This document shows positions 24,575-34,186 of a stretch of DNA of 60,878 nt, piece after piece; within the stretch, counting starts at the first letter, position 1; every line of letters starts with the position of its first letter. The translations under genes and the position numbers were made by a program. Source of the DNA: Clostridia bacterium (GTDB taxonomy: Bacteria > Bacillota > Clostridia > Oscillospirales > CAG-272); contig JAFUQQ010000016.1 of assembly GCA_017472285.1 (NCBI GenBank), forward strand, positions 1-60,878, given 5' to 3'. Under the pieces are notes generated by a model, which saw only the letters and a program-made list of their open reading frames with translations, searched no databases and had not been told where the DNA came from.

Positions 24575-25525
24575 ATGAAAAAATTTAAAAGAATAATAGC
24601 TATAAGTTTTGTTTGTATTTTTTTGAGTAATCTGTTCTCGATTTATGCTGTGGATACTAACGATACAGAATCAATTTCTTTGCTTACATATGATTGTGTT
24701 GAGGGTAAAGTTGTTGAAACGACACGTACTTTTATATATGATGATAGCATATATTCCACACCTGCTGAATATATTCCAAATACACGAGCGATTGTGTCAG
24801 GTGACGGCGAAGGGGACAATAGATTTAAAGTTAATGCAGAATTAGAACCCTATTCAAAAACGGGAGACATTTATCTCGATTGGGATTTTGATCATGATGG
24901 AACGATTGACCGGACTACCCACTCAGGGACGGGTTTTATGGTTGGACCGGATATTATGTTGACTGCGGCGCATGTGGTTTATTGGAAAAATTCAACAGAG
25001 TGGGATGCTGATGCGGTAGCATCATTAGATTATTATGCGGATAAAGTATACTATGTTACTAAAAGAAATGGACAATATGATTATGAAGAAATATCAGAAA
25101 GTGTGACTGTGGCGGTGCCAACTGATTACATAACCTCAGTGGATAATGAAACTCACGATTGGGCTGTGGTGCAACTGAACACCAATGTAGGAGACCGTAC
25201 GGGGTGGTTTGATATAGGTATTACAAGTGGCTCGCTAAATGACAACTATTTCATTGTTTCGGGTTATCCGGATGATGCAGATAAACAATATTCACAATGG
25301 GCATCTACGGGATTTGTTGAAATAACCTATTCTAGTTCGTTCGCATATGCTATAGATACTTCAGGGGGTCAAAGCGGAGCACCTGTTTCGGATAGTTTAG
25401 GTACTGTTTGGGGTATTCATGTTGCTGGTGGAACTAATTATAATTATGCGTATCGCTTTTCATCTAGTGTTTACAGTTTGATACAAGAAAAAATTACTGA
25501 AAGTTTAGAACGATATTCTAGGTAA
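24575..25525 (+). CDS. Secreted trypsin-like (V8/glutamyl endopeptidase-type) serine protease
   Basis: Exported protease of 316 residues. Signal peptide about 1-26. The catalytic triad is visible: His in TAAHVVYWK (about 130-138), Asp in THDWAVVQL (about 190-198) and Ser in SGGQSGAPVS (about 267-276). A long N-terminal pro-region lies between signal and catalytic domain. Codon use is clearly more AT-rich (aga, tta, agt) than in its neighbours, which suggests recent acquisition. The ribosome site is AGGAGGATTCTTTC. Confidence 0.85.
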   Translation: MKKFKRIIAISFVCIFLSNLFSIYAVDTNDTESISLLTYDCVEGKVVETTRTFIYDDSIYSTPAEYIPNTRAIVSGDGEGDNRFKVNAELEPYSKTGDIYLDWDFDHDGTIDRTTHSGTGFMVGPDIMLTAAHVVYWKNSTEWDADAVASLDYYADKVYYVTKRNGQYDYEEISESVTVAVPTDYITSVDNETHDWAVVQLNTNVGDRTGWFDIGITSGSLNDNYFIVSGYPDDADKQYSQWASTGFVEITYSSSFAYAIDTSGGQSGAPVSDSLGTVWGIHVAGGTNYNYAYRFSSSVYSLIQEKITESLERYSR

Positions 25526-25551
25526 TGTTATTTTGAAAGAGAGGTATTTGT

Positions 25552-26094
25552 ATGAAAAAATTCATTTTAATTTCATTGTGTTTTGTATTGCTTTTGAGCG
25601 CTTGCTCGACATCTATTGATGAGGAGGCTTCTTCCGATCCCATAGCAACGACAGAAACATCGGATGAAAGCACGGTAACAACGGAAGCCTCAAGCGGAGA
25701 CAGCTTTTTTGAGCAAATGTATGGAGATATTCAGGAAAACCCGACCAATTTGGAGCTTTATATCGAAGCAGAACGATATTCCCTTGATACAAAGGCGATT
25801 CCGTTTCATGTCATAAATCTTGATAACCGTAATTTCCTTTTGGATTGGGATGTCAAATTTGAATATTACGATGACGGCGAGTGGATAACACTTTCGTATA
25901 AAGATCCTGCTTATGCGGAAAACAATAGTAAATCGGGTCAGTTTTTGGCGCATGCACAGCCGGAGGGAGGCTTTGCAAAATCGTGGGAATCGATTACTTT
26001 CGATGATTATGATTTCACTTTTGTTGCGGGAAAATACCGCATTACCAAAACGGTGGGCTCTGTGACGCTGACTCGGGAATTTGAACTCTATTAA
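25552..26094 (+). CDS. Lipoprotein of unknown function
   Basis: Product of 180 residues. The lipobox LLLSACST puts the lipidated Cys at about residue 19. A Ser/Thr/Glu linker (about 23-55) precedes a beta-sandwich-like domain with FEYYDDGEWITLSYKDPAY and KYRITKTVGSVTLTREFELY, similar to intracellular-proteinase-inhibitor or Ig-like folds that sense or inhibit proteases. It lies 27 bp after the protease gene, so it may modulate it; codons are less AT-rich. Confidence 0.75.
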   Translation: MKKFILISLCFVLLLSACSTSIDEEASSDPIATTETSDESTVTTEASSGDSFFEQMYGDIQENPTNLELYIEAERYSLDTKAIPFHVINLDNRNFLLDWDVKFEYYDDGEWITLSYKDPAYAENNSKSGQFLAHAQPEGGFAKSWESITFDDYDFTFVAGKYRITKTVGSVTLTREFELY

Positions 26095-26105
26095 ATTAAG
26101 ACAAG

Positions 26106-26137
26106 AAAAGCGACCGTGCAAATGGTCGCTTTTTTTG
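26106..26137 (+). terminator. Terminator after the lipoprotein gene
   Basis: AAAAGCGACC and GGTCGCTTTTTTT pair across GTGCAAAT. A dispersed hairpin-type repeat follows at about 26155-26215. Confidence 0.85.
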
Positions 26138-26219
26138 TACCCAATGAATACAGAAGGACACAAGGAAAGTTTTTGGGGTGCGTGGGGGTGTTTTTACAAA
26201 AACATCTCCGAAAGAAAAA

Positions 26220-26248
26220 TTGACAAGCGAGCATATTTTGGCTATAAT
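26220..26248 (+). promoter_or_regulatory. Perfect consensus promoter of the ATPase cassette
   Basis: TTGACA, a 17-bp spacer and TATAAT, all consensus, 38 bp before the start of the AAA ATPase gene. It implies strong constitutive transcription unless repressed. Confidence 0.8.
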
Positions 26249-26285
26249 AAAAATATAAGATCAAAAACGGAAGGAATGATGATTC

Positions 26286-27692
26286 ATGATGCAAAAAAAC
26301 GTAAGACTCTGTTCTGTGGAGCTTTCTGACTATAAAAACGTCGCACATGGCAAAATTGAGATGCCTTGTGCCGCAAAACGTGATTTTTCCTGTGACCGCT
26401 CGGAGATACTCGGTATTTACGGGCAGAACGGTTCGGGTAAGACGACGGTGATCGAAGCACTTTCGCTTGCGAAATTTTTGCTTTCTGGGATGCCGCTTCC
26501 GAGGGATGCTGCGGATGATATCGCAAAAAATTCGGATACGGCTTCCTGTGCGGTCACGTTTTTTATCGGAGATGAAAACGCGGGAATCTGCGCGGAATAT
26601 TTCTTTATGATGCGGCGCGCGGATTCTGTCGAACATACGGTATATATTGCCGAAGAAAAGCTTTCGTATCGCACAGTTTCCGATGGGAAACTTTCGGCTC
26701 TCAAATTGCTTTTGCATTATGAAGCGGATAAAACGGGAAGATTTCTTTCTCCGAAATACCGTTACGACGCGATGGTGAAAAACGGCGAAGATGCCGTGGA
26801 GCTTGCCGTTGCGAAAAAGCTCGCGGCAAGGGGTGGTACGTCATTTTTGTTTTCCGCGGATGCGAAGCCTTTTTTGCAAAAAGCAGCGGAAGAAACCGTG
26901 ACGGACGGCGAGGTGCTTTCTCTTGTTATGAAAATGTTGACGAAATATGCGGCGCAAGGCTTTTTCGTTGTGGATTCCAATCATTCGGGTACGATCGCCA
27001 TTGGTGCTGTCATGCCGCTTGCGCTCCAATTTGACGGCGATGAAAATACCCCAGAAAATATGATGCTTTCCCTGACGGAGCCTTCCGTACAGGCGGTTTC
27101 CACGTATACCTTTGTGAAACGCTCCGTTCATGCGATCAATCATGTGCTGGGCGTTCTGATTTCCGATATGCAGCTTGCCGTAAAGGAATACGGCGGACAG
27201 GTGACGGCAGACGGTCGTGACGGGATGCGCTTTGAGATCCTTTCTGTGCGCGGAGAAACACAGATTCCGCTCAAATGTGAATCGGAAGGTATCAAAAAAT
27301 TGATCTCTGTGCTGAATATTCTGATCGCGATGTACAATCATCCGTCCGTTTTGGTTGCGGTGGATGAATTTGATGCGGGTGTTTATGAGTATTTGCTCGG
27401 TGAGATCCTCGGTATTTTAGAGGAGAATGGCAGAGGTCAGCTTCTTTTTACCTCGCATAATCTAAGACCTTTGGAAATGATCGACCGTCGAGCACTCGTT
27501 TTCACGACAACCAATCCTGAAAATCGTTATATCCGACTTAGTGGTGTGAAAGGCAATCTGCGCGACGGTTATATCCGCAGTATTCATATCGGCGGTCAAA
27601 AAGAAGAGCTTTACGGATATTCCAATCCTTTGGAGATCGCACGCGCATTTCGTCTTGCGGGCAGAATGCATGAGGAAAGTGAGGAGATATAA
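26286..27692 (+). CDS. AAA/ABC-type ATPase (AAA_15/21, OLD/RloA-like)
   Basis: ATPase of 468 residues. Walker A GQNGSGKTT (about 45-53), a signature-like ESEGIKKLISVLN (about 336-348), Walker B VLVAVDEFDAG (about 353-363) and a switch His in LLFTSHNLRPLEM (about 387-399). This is the layout of SMC/RecF-like ATPases found in OLD, RloA, PARIS and abortive-infection systems. The stop overlaps the next start (TAATG), so the partner is translationally coupled. Function is unproven; defence is the leading guess. Confidence 0.8.
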   Translation: MMQKNVRLCSVELSDYKNVAHGKIEMPCAAKRDFSCDRSEILGIYGQNGSGKTTVIEALSLAKFLLSGMPLPRDAADDIAKNSDTASCAVTFFIGDENAGICAEYFFMMRRADSVEHTVYIAEEKLSYRTVSDGKLSALKLLLHYEADKTGRFLSPKYRYDAMVKNGEDAVELAVAKKLAARGGTSFLFSADAKPFLQKAAEETVTDGEVLSLVMKMLTKYAAQGFFVVDSNHSGTIAIGAVMPLALQFDGDENTPENMMLSLTEPSVQAVSTYTFVKRSVHAINHVLGVLISDMQLAVKEYGGQVTADGRDGMRFEILSVRGETQIPLKCESEGIKKLISVLNILIAMYNHPSVLVAVDEFDAGVYEYLLGEILGILEENGRGQLLFTSHNLRPLEMIDRRALVFTTTNPENRYIRLSGVKGNLRDGYIRSIHIGGQKEELYGYSNPLEIARAFRLAGRMHEESEEI

Positions 27693-28405
27693 TGTCGACA
27701 AATCAAAAAAAGATCATTCTTTTTCTCGTTGAGGGGTCAACGGACAGCACCTCGCTTGGTCTTGTGATGTCAAGAATTTTGGAAACGGCAGACGTTCGTT
27801 TTTATGTTCTTGGCGGCGATCTTTGCTATCGTTACCGCATTACCGAAGAAAATGCCGCAAGATCTGTGATGCGTCCCGTGAATGGATTTTTACAGAGATA
27901 CCGTTTGAAAAAGACGGATATCCTGCGTATCGTGCATATCATTGATACGGATGGGGCGTTTATTCCTCCCGAACGTGTGATTCGCGGCGGTACGGAAAAC
28001 GCGCATTATAAAGATACTTGCATCGAAACGCTTTCCGTGGATTCGCTCCGTTCGCGTAATGAATTCAAAACGATGGCGGCAAACGCACTTTCCAAATTGT
28101 CTTACGTGGATAAAATTCCATATGCTTTTTATTATTTTTCACGCAATATCGAACACGTTCTGCATGACCGCGCGGATAACCTTTCGAGCAGGGAAAAACG
28201 CATCTTTTCTGAAAATTTTGAAAATCGTTATGCCGACCGTCCCGAAGATTTTATTGCATTTATGAAATCCCGCGAGGTTGCTGTCAGAGGCAGTTACCGC
28301 AAAACGTGGGAATACATTTTCCGCGGAACGAATTCTCTGAAAAGAGGCAGCAATTTCGGACTTTTCTTTGATTGGAATCCGAAAGAAGAAGGAGAAACGG
28401 TATGA
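27692..28405 (+). CDS. Toprim-like partner protein (RloB/DUF4435-like)
   Basis: Product of 237 residues. The N-terminus IILFLVEGSTDSTSLG (about 8-23) and IVHIIDTDGAF (about 80-90) give the Glu and Asp-x-Asp pattern of a Toprim metal site. A Phe/Tyr-rich segment with RNIEHVLH (about 150) follows, as in RloB/AriB-type nucleases. The gene overlaps the ATPase upstream by one base and the kinase-like gene downstream by four (ATGA). It is likely the effector of the ATPase. Confidence 0.6.
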   Translation: MSTNQKKIILFLVEGSTDSTSLGLVMSRILETADVRFYVLGGDLCYRYRITEENAARSVMRPVNGFLQRYRLKKTDILRIVHIIDTDGAFIPPERVIRGGTENAHYKDTCIETLSVDSLRSRNEFKTMAANALSKLSYVDKIPYAFYYFSRNIEHVLHDRADNLSSREKRIFSENFENRYADRPEDFIAFMKSREVAVRGSYRKTWEYIFRGTNSLKRGSNFGLFFDWNPKEEGETV

Positions 28406-28911
28406 AAACTTTATATCTGATTGGCGGTACGATGGGCGTTGGAAAAACGACGGTTTCACAAATTCTGAAAAAATGTTTGCCGAATGCTGTTTATCTGGAC
28501 GGGGATTGGTGCTGGGATGCCTCGCCCTTTCAGGTGACGGAGGAAACGAAAACGATGGTTCTCGACAATATATGCTATCTTCTCGGAAATTTTTTAAGCT
28601 GTTCTGCTTATGAAAATATTGTCTTTTCTTGGGTGATGCATGAACAGAGCATTATCGACAGTATTCTTACAAAATTGCCGCTTTCCAATTGCAAAATACG
28701 CTCTATTTCACTTGTTTGCAATGCGGAAACCTTGAAATCGAGATTGCAAAAAGATATTTCGACAGGAATCCGCACGGCAGATATTGTCGAACGCAGTATC
28801 GCGAGAATTCCGCTTTATTCCCGTTTGAATACGGAAAAAGTCGATACGAACGGAAAAAACGCAGAGGAGATCGCGCAGGAAATTATAACGGCAACGGAAC
28901 GAAATTTTTGA
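28402..28911 (+). CDS. P-loop nucleoside/nucleotide kinase-like ATPase
   Basis: Product of 169 residues. P-loop GGTMGVGKTTV (about 7-17), a DGDWCWD stretch (about 34-40) as a candidate catalytic or lid acid, and an Arg-rich helix RLQKDISTGIRTADIVERS near 115. It resembles AAA_33/AAA_18 kinases. The start at 28402 is fixed by GAAGGAGAAACGGT and the ATGA overlap. As third member of the cassette it could modify a nucleotide, RNA end or protein; this is inference. Confidence 0.7.
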   Translation: MKTLYLIGGTMGVGKTTVSQILKKCLPNAVYLDGDWCWDASPFQVTEETKTMVLDNICYLLGNFLSCSAYENIVFSWVMHEQSIIDSILTKLPLSNCKIRSISLVCNAETLKSRLQKDISTGIRTADIVERSIARIPLYSRLNTEKVDTNGKNAEEIAQEIITATERNF

Positions 28912-28932
28912 ATTAAAAAATGATATGATCCG

Positions 28933-28965
28933 AAAAGCTCTCTTTGAAAAATGAAGGGAGCTTTT
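28933..28965 (+). terminator. Terminator of the ATPase cassette
   Basis: AAAAGCTC...GAGCTTTT hairpin with an internal G-U-containing extension and a T-rich tail, just after the third gene. Confidence 0.65.
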
Positions 28966-28982
28966 ATTTGTAAACAAATTTT

Positions 28983-29040
28983 AAACTTGCAAGCAAAATT
29001 ATATAAACTGCTTGACAAGTTATGGATGGCGATGTATAAT
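28983..29040 (+). promoter_or_regulatory. Consensus promoter with overlapping inverted repeat
   Basis: TTGACA (29012-29017), 17-bp spacer, TATAAT (29035-29040). An inverted repeat AACTTGCAAGC...GCTTGACAAGTT overlaps the -35 box. The next gene encodes a ribbon-helix-helix protein, so this may be its own operator. Confidence 0.6.
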
Positions 29041-29078
29041 AAAAACGTAATCAAAAAAGGAAAAGGAAGTGATGTGAG

Positions 29079-29717
29079 ATGAAAAATGTATATTCTATCG
29101 TGCTTTCCCAAGACGTTGTGGAAAAAGTGGATAGGCTTGCTTATGAAAACGGGACAAACCGCTCCAATATGATCAATCAGATCCTTGCGGAATACGTTTC
29201 TTATGTAACGCCCGAAAAGCGTTTCCGTGAGATATTCAGACATATGGAGGAAATCCTTTCGGAAAATGCTTTCAAGGCGCTGGAACCTTCCGATACGATG
29301 CTTTCTTTGCGTTCCGCGCTTGCATATAAATATAATCCCACGGTAAAATATAATGTTGAGCTCTATCGGGGGGAAAAAGCCGAGATCGGAGAATTGCGTG
29401 TTTCCATGAGAACGCAAAATGTGGGACTTATCTTATATATGACGGAATTCTATCGCATTTGGACAAAGATCGAAGCCGCTCACCGAGGAGATATTGCTTG
29501 TACTGCCGTTGACGGAAAATATTCGCGTAAACTTGTGCTTCTCAATCGGAGCGGCGCGAGAGAAATTGATCTTGGTCATGCGATTGCCGTTTACGTCAAT
29601 ACTTTCGATCAGGCTTTGAAAACGCATTTTTATTATCTTGAAAATCCGGCACGGGCGGCGGCAGAGGTGGAAGCGATCTATCGGAATTATATCAACGGTA
29701 ATTTGATTTTGGTCTGA
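29079..29717 (+). CDS. Ribbon-helix-helix (CopG/Arc-type) protein with unknown C-terminal domain
   Basis: Product of 212 residues. Residues 1-45 (MKNVYSIVLSQDVVEKVDRL, NGTNRSNMINQILAEYV) form a ribbon-helix-helix DNA-binding domain. The remaining 160 residues are a mixed domain with VSMRTQNVGLILYMTEFY and RSGARE, not recognised. It precedes clpB, separated by repeat DNA. It probably regulates its own promoter, and possibly clpB. Confidence 0.7.
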   Translation: MKNVYSIVLSQDVVEKVDRLAYENGTNRSNMINQILAEYVSYVTPEKRFREIFRHMEEILSENAFKALEPSDTMLSLRSALAYKYNPTVKYNVELYRGEKAEIGELRVSMRTQNVGLILYMTEFYRIWTKIEAAHRGDIACTAVDGKYSRKLVLLNRSGAREIDLGHAIAVYVNTFDQALKTHFYYLENPARAAAEVEAIYRNYINGNLILV

Positions 29718-29839
29718 CAAGGAGAAAAGGGGGGAAAAACGGGATGTCGAGGGCGCCATCCCCTACCGAAATGAAAATTTAATCAGGATAAAGACAGAGA
29801 CGGCATAGGGGTGCTTGCACCAAAATAAAAAATCCGAAC

Positions 29840-29909
29840 AAAATAAAGACAGAGAAACCACAGAGCGTTTCTTTTTGCCAAGCTTTTTCTTTTCGTAAAG
29901 AAAAAGCGG
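29840..29909. repeat. AAAGACAGAG dispersed repeat before clpB
   Basis: Unit AAATAAAGACAGAGAAACCA then a GCTTTTTCTTT / AAAGAAAAAGC hairpin (29882-29907). The hairpin ends 1-2 bp before the GGAAAGGAG ribosome site of clpB. Two more units lie at 35838-35928 and 35958-36022 before dut, and a partial one at about 29776. Confidence 0.6.
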
Positions 29910-29921
29910 AAAGGAGTAGAT

Positions 29922-32513
29922 ATGAATTTGCAGAAATTTACACAGAAAAGTATGGAAGCACTTCAGGATGCGAGAACATTGATGGCATCCAAGGGCAACA
30001 GCCAGATCACAGAGGAGCATCTGATGCTCGCTCTGATCGATAAAGAAGAGGGCATTGCGGCGGAACTTGTGAAAAGAGCGGGCGCTTCGCTTGAGCTTTT
30101 GCGTTCCGAGCTTGAAAACGCCGTCAATGCGTTGCCTGGTATGAAAGGTGGCGCGGTGGAAGCCGATAAAATCTATATTGACAGAACGCTGGAAAGCGCA
30201 CTTGCCGAAGCGGAAACGATCGCGGAACGCATGAAGGATGAATACGTTTCCGTTGAACATCTGATGCTTGGTATGATCGAAAAACCGAGCGATACGATCA
30301 AAAAAATATTCAAAAAATGCGGACTTGATAAGCATACGCTTGAAAAAGCCATCAAGGATATCCGCGGCAATCAGCGTGTGACCAATGACAATCCCGAAGA
30401 AACCTATGATGTGCTGAAAAAATATGGACAGGATCTGACGGAAATGGCACGCGCACAAAAACTCGATCCCGTGATCGGCAGAGATGATGAGATCCGTCAC
30501 GCGATCCGTATCTTGTCGAGAAAAACAAAAAACAATCCTTGCCTGATCGGTGAACCCGGCGTTGGTAAAACGGCGATCGCGGAAGGTCTTGCGCTTCGTA
30601 TCGTGCGCGGGGACGTTCCCGAAAATCTGAAAAACAGAACGCTTTTCTCTTTGGATATGGGCGCGCTCGTTGCGGGTGCGAAATTCAGAGGGGAATTTGA
30701 AGAAAGACTCAAGGCGGTACTTGCGGAAGTCAAGGCAAGCGATGGCAGAATCATTCTTTTTATCGATGAACTTCATACCATTGTCGGCGCGGGTAAGACC
30801 GATGGCGCGATGGATGCGGGCAATCTTCTCAAACCGATGCTTGCAAGAGGAGAACTTCATTGTATCGGCGCGACAACTCTCAATGAATACCGTAAATATA
30901 TCGAAAAAGATCCCGCGCTCGAACGCCGTTTTCAGCCTGTGCTGATCGCGGAACCGACCGTTGAAGATACGATTTCTATTTTGCGCGGACTCAAGGAACG
31001 CTATGAGGTTTATCACGGTGTCAAGATTCATGACGGTGCACTGATCGCTGCCGCAACACTTTCCGACCGTTATATTTCCGATCGATTTTTGCCCGATAAA
31101 GCCATTGACCTTGTGGATGAGGCTTGCGCGTTAATTAAAACGGAGATGGATTCCATGCCGACCGAAATGGATGAAATTTCTCATAAGATCATGCAGCTTG
31201 AAATTGAAGAAGCCGCACTCATCAAAGAAACCGATAAACTTTCCATCGCACATCTTTCCGAAATCCGTGAAGAACTTGCGGCATTGCGTGAGCAATTTTC
31301 CGAAATGAAAGTCAAATGGGAAAATGAAAAAGATGCGATCGGTAAGGTACAGAAAATCCGTGAAGAAATCGAAAAGACGAACGCTATGATCGAAAAAGCA
31401 CAGGCGGATTATGATCTGGCAAAAGCGGCGGAACTCAAATACGGCAAGCTGCCCGAACTGCAAAAAACGCTTGCCGAAGAAGAAGATAAGGCTGAAAACG
31501 CGAAAAATACCTTGCTCCGCGATCGTGTCAGTGAGGAAGAAATCGCAAAGATCATTTCTCGTTGGACAGGGATTCCCGTTTCCAAACTCATGGAAGGTGA
31601 GAGAGAAAAATTGCTCCATCTTGACGATATCCTTCATCAGCGTGTGATCGGTCAGGATGAAGCGGTCGAAAAGGTTTGTGATGCGATTCTGCGCTCCAGA
31701 GCGGGTATCCGTGATCCGCGCCGTCCGATCGGTTCTTTCCTTTTCCTCGGTCCGACCGGTGTCGGTAAAACCGAGCTTGCCAAAGCACTTGCCGAAGCAC
31801 TTTTTGATGATGAACACAATATGATCCGTATCGATATGAGTGAATATATGGAAAAATATTCTGTTTCCCGTCTGATTGGTGCGCCTCCCGGTTACGTCGG
31901 TTATGACGAAGGCGGTCAGCTTACCGAAGCGGTTCGCCGTAAACCCTATGCCGTCGTTCTTTTTGATGAGATCGAAAAAGCACATTCCGACGTTTTCAAC
32001 GTACTTTTGCAAGTTCTTGATGATGGTCGTATCACAGACAGCCAGGGTCGGACCGTGGATTTCAAAAATACCATCATTATCATGACTTCCAATCTCGGTT
32101 CGGATATTATTCTTGACGGTATCGATGACAATGGTGAAATCTCCGATGATGCAAGAAATGCCGTCACACAGATTCTTCGCCATTCGTTCCGTCCCGAATT
32201 TCTTAACCGTATCGATGAAACCGTTTTCTACCGTCCTCTGACCAAAGATAATATTTACGGTATCGTTGATCTTTTGACGGCAGATCTTGCAAAACGTCTT
32301 GCGGAACGTCATATCGGTCTTTTCGTGACGGATGCCGCAAAGGATCTCATCATTGAAAACGCTTATGAACCGACTTACGGCGCAAGACCGCTCAAACGGT
32401 TCTTACAATCCCGTGTCGAAACGCTGATCGCAAGAAAGATCATTGCGGAAGATATTGCGCCCGATACCGTAATTACCGTGGATGCGCGTGACGGTATGCT
32501 GTTTGCGAAATAA
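29922..32513 (+). CDS. clpB: ATP-dependent protein disaggregase ClpB
   Basis: Hsp100 that, with DnaK, threads proteins out of aggregates. 863 residues, full length. Clp N domain (about 1-145), NBD1 with GEPGVGKTA (about 206-214) and the Walker B LFIDELHT, the coiled-coil M domain (about 405-525), and NBD2 with GPTGVGKTE (about 611-619), Walker [11 protein letters not shown] and the C-terminal [10 protein letters not shown]. No CtsR or CIRCE site is seen upstream. Confidence 0.96.
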   Translation: MNLQKFTQKSMEALQDARTLMASKGNSQITEEHLMLALIDKEEGIAAELVKRAGASLELLRSELENAVNALPGMKGGAVEADKIYIDRTLESALAEAETIAERMKDEYVSVEHLMLGMIEKPSDTIKKIFKKCGLDKHTLEKAIKDIRGNQRVTNDNPEETYDVLKKYGQDLTEMARAQKLDPVIGRDDEIRHAIRILSRKTKNNPCLIGEPGVGKTAIAEGLALRIVRGDVPENLKNRTLFSLDMGALVAGAKFRGEFEERLKAVLAEVKASDGRIILFIDELHTIVGAGKTDGAMDAGNLLKPMLARGELHCIGATTLNEYRKYIEKDPALERRFQPVLIAEPTVEDTISILRGLKERYEVYHGVKIHDGALIAAATLSDRYISDRFLPDKAIDLVDEACALIKTEMDSMPTEMDEISHKIMQLEIEEAALIKETDKLSIAHLSEIREELAALREQFSEMKVKWENEKDAIGKVQKIREEIEKTNAMIEKAQADYDLAKAAELKYGKLPELQKTLAEEEDKAENAKNTLLRDRVSEEEIAKIISRWTGIPVSKLMEGEREKLLHLDDILHQRVIGQDEAVEKVCDAILRSRAGIRDPRRPIGSFLFLGPTGVGKTELAKALAEALFDDEHNMIRIDMSEYMEKYSVSRLIGAPPGYVGYDEGGQLTEAVRRKPYAVVLFDEIEKAHSDVFNVLLQVLDDGRITDSQGRTVDFKNTIIIMTSNLGSDIILDGIDDNGEISDDARNAVTQILRHSFRPEFLNRIDETVFYRPLTKDNIYGIVDLLTADLAKRLAERHIGLFVTDAAKDLIIENAYEPTYGARPLKRFLQSRVETLIARKIIAEDIAPDTVITVDARDGMLFAK

Positions 32514-32515
32514 AC

Positions 32516-32548
32516 GAAAAAAAGAAGCACTTGGTGCTTCTTTTTTTG
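32516..32548 (+). terminator. clpB terminator
   Basis: AAAAAAAGAAGCAC and GTGCTTCTTTTTTT pair around TTG. T-run on both strands. Confidence 0.9.
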
Positions 32549-32609
32549 CAAATTGATGTTGAAAAATCCCAATAAAGATGATATACTTATTATGTATTGA
32601 TTAAAAAAG

Positions 32610-32700
32610 CGGGCGGTGCCCGCCGCCAATTTCTCGCCTTTTTATAACTTTACCGCATCGGATTGAAGTAAAACGGCGAGGTCGGTTCCCCGCAATTTCC
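32610..32700. repeat. GGGCRGTGCCC dispersed repeat, copy 1
   Basis: About 90 bp: GGGCGGTGCCC hairpin, CCAATTTCTCGCCTTTTT, then AAAACGGCGAGGTCGGTTCC and CCGCAATTTC. A second copy with the same order lies at 52611-52700. Confidence 0.65.
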
Positions 32701-32729
32701 TATGACATAAAAATGGAGATGAAAAAATT

Positions 32730-34127
32730 ATGCTGGCTTTTACGCCGATCACGGAAGCAGACATTCAGATGTTGGCTTCTCTTTATCAGAATTGCAATTA
32801 CAAGATCAGTGATTATTCCCTTGGAATCAAATGGATGTGGAAAGATTTGCTTGCGCCCGAATATACCGTTGCGAAAGGCTGTCTTGTCGTTCGCAGTAAG
32901 ATTCGCGGACGGTATGCTTTTGATTTCCCTTTGCCTTTGGAAGACGACGCGGATATACAAGGCGCGCTTTTGGAAATGGCAGACTTCTGTTCCGAAAAAT
33001 TTTTGCCTTTTGAAATGAATGCTGTGCTTTGCGACCGTGTTCCCGACGTGTTTTCGCTTTTTCCCAATGTGGAGACCAGACGTTACCGTAATCTTTCCGA
33101 TTATCTTTATCTCGCTTCCGATTTCCGCGATTTTACGGGAAAACGCTTTGCGGGGCAACGGAACCATATCCGTAAATTCCATACGAATTATCCTCAGGCG
33201 GTCTTTCGCCGTTTTGATGAAAATGATGCGGAAAAATTGCATATATTCCGTGAAAAATTTGAATCTTCGTTTGAAAAAACAGCTTACGGTGCAAAAAATG
33301 AATTGAACCGCGCCTTTAAAATGCTGAAGTACGTCGGTTCTCCGTTTTTCCGTTGCGGTGGCTTTGAACTTGACGGTGAAATCATTTCTTTTTGTCTTGC
33401 CGAAAAATGCGGCGATACCCTGATCGATCATATCGAAAAAGCACTCCCCGATTATGAAGGAATCTATCCTGCGATGGTACAGGAATTTGCGAAAACGTTT
33501 ACCGATGACGTACTTTATATCAATCGTGAGGATGATGCGGGGGACAGAGGTCTTCGTACCTCAAAAACACAATATCATCCGACGGAAATTCTGGAAAAAA
33601 TACAGATACGGCTGAAAAATGAACTTTATTATATCGAAAAAATACCCAAACTCCGTTCGCTCCGTCTGACGATGGATGCCATCAAGGAAGAAGATATTCC
33701 CGATTATAACCGTCTTTGTCTGGATGATGAACGCAACCGTTTCTGGGGTTATGATTACAGGGAAGACTGTGAAAACCCCGATGAAGATTATTTTTATCTC
33801 GATCAGAAAAAAGATTTCGGCGCAAGTACAGCCATGAATTTTGCGATCCGTCTGAACGGTAAATTCATCGGCGAGATCTTGCTTTATCATTTCGATTTCC
33901 GCGGCGGCGCGGAGATAGGTATCCGTATCTTTGCCGAATATGAGGGAGAGGGGTATGCCACGGAAGCGTTTACCGTGGTCTGCAATTATGCACTTTATCA
34001 GATCGGTATGTATGAGATTCGTGCAAAATGCATGAAGGAAAATCTTCCGTCGAAAAAAATGCTTTCTGCGATTATGCGTCTCGATGGAGAAGACGATACT
34101 TATTTTTATTTCAGAAAAAATGTCTGA
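32730..34127 (+). CDS. DUF2156-GNAT fusion protein
   Basis: Product of 465 residues with two acyltransferase-fold domains. Residues 1-290 resemble DUF2156, the catalytic half of phosphatidylglycerol lysyltransferases (FTGKRFAGQRNHIRKFHTNY about 130-149, FCLAEKCGDTLIDHIEKA about 218). Residues 305-465 form a GNAT acetyltransferase with the acetyl-CoA loop EYEGEGYATEAF (about 402-413). The ribosome site is TGGAGATG. The order suggests an aminoacyl-lipid or peptidoglycan modification, but no substrate can be read. Confidence 0.75.
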   Translation: MLAFTPITEADIQMLASLYQNCNYKISDYSLGIKWMWKDLLAPEYTVAKGCLVVRSKIRGRYAFDFPLPLEDDADIQGALLEMADFCSEKFLPFEMNAVLCDRVPDVFSLFPNVETRRYRNLSDYLYLASDFRDFTGKRFAGQRNHIRKFHTNYPQAVFRRFDENDAEKLHIFREKFESSFEKTAYGAKNELNRAFKMLKYVGSPFFRCGGFELDGEIISFCLAEKCGDTLIDHIEKALPDYEGIYPAMVQEFAKTFTDDVLYINREDDAGDRGLRTSKTQYHPTEILEKIQIRLKNELYYIEKIPKLRSLRLTMDAIKEEDIPDYNRLCLDDERNRFWGYDYREDCENPDEDYFYLDQKKDFGASTAMNFAIRLNGKFIGEILLYHFDFRGGAEIGIRIFAEYEGEGYATEAFTVVCNYALYQIGMYEIRAKCMKENLPSKKMLSAIMRLDGEDDTYFYFRKNV

Positions 34128-34186
34128 CGGCGGGTACTATCATAAAAAATAATTTATATATCATTTGTTGAAAGGAAGACAGAAAT

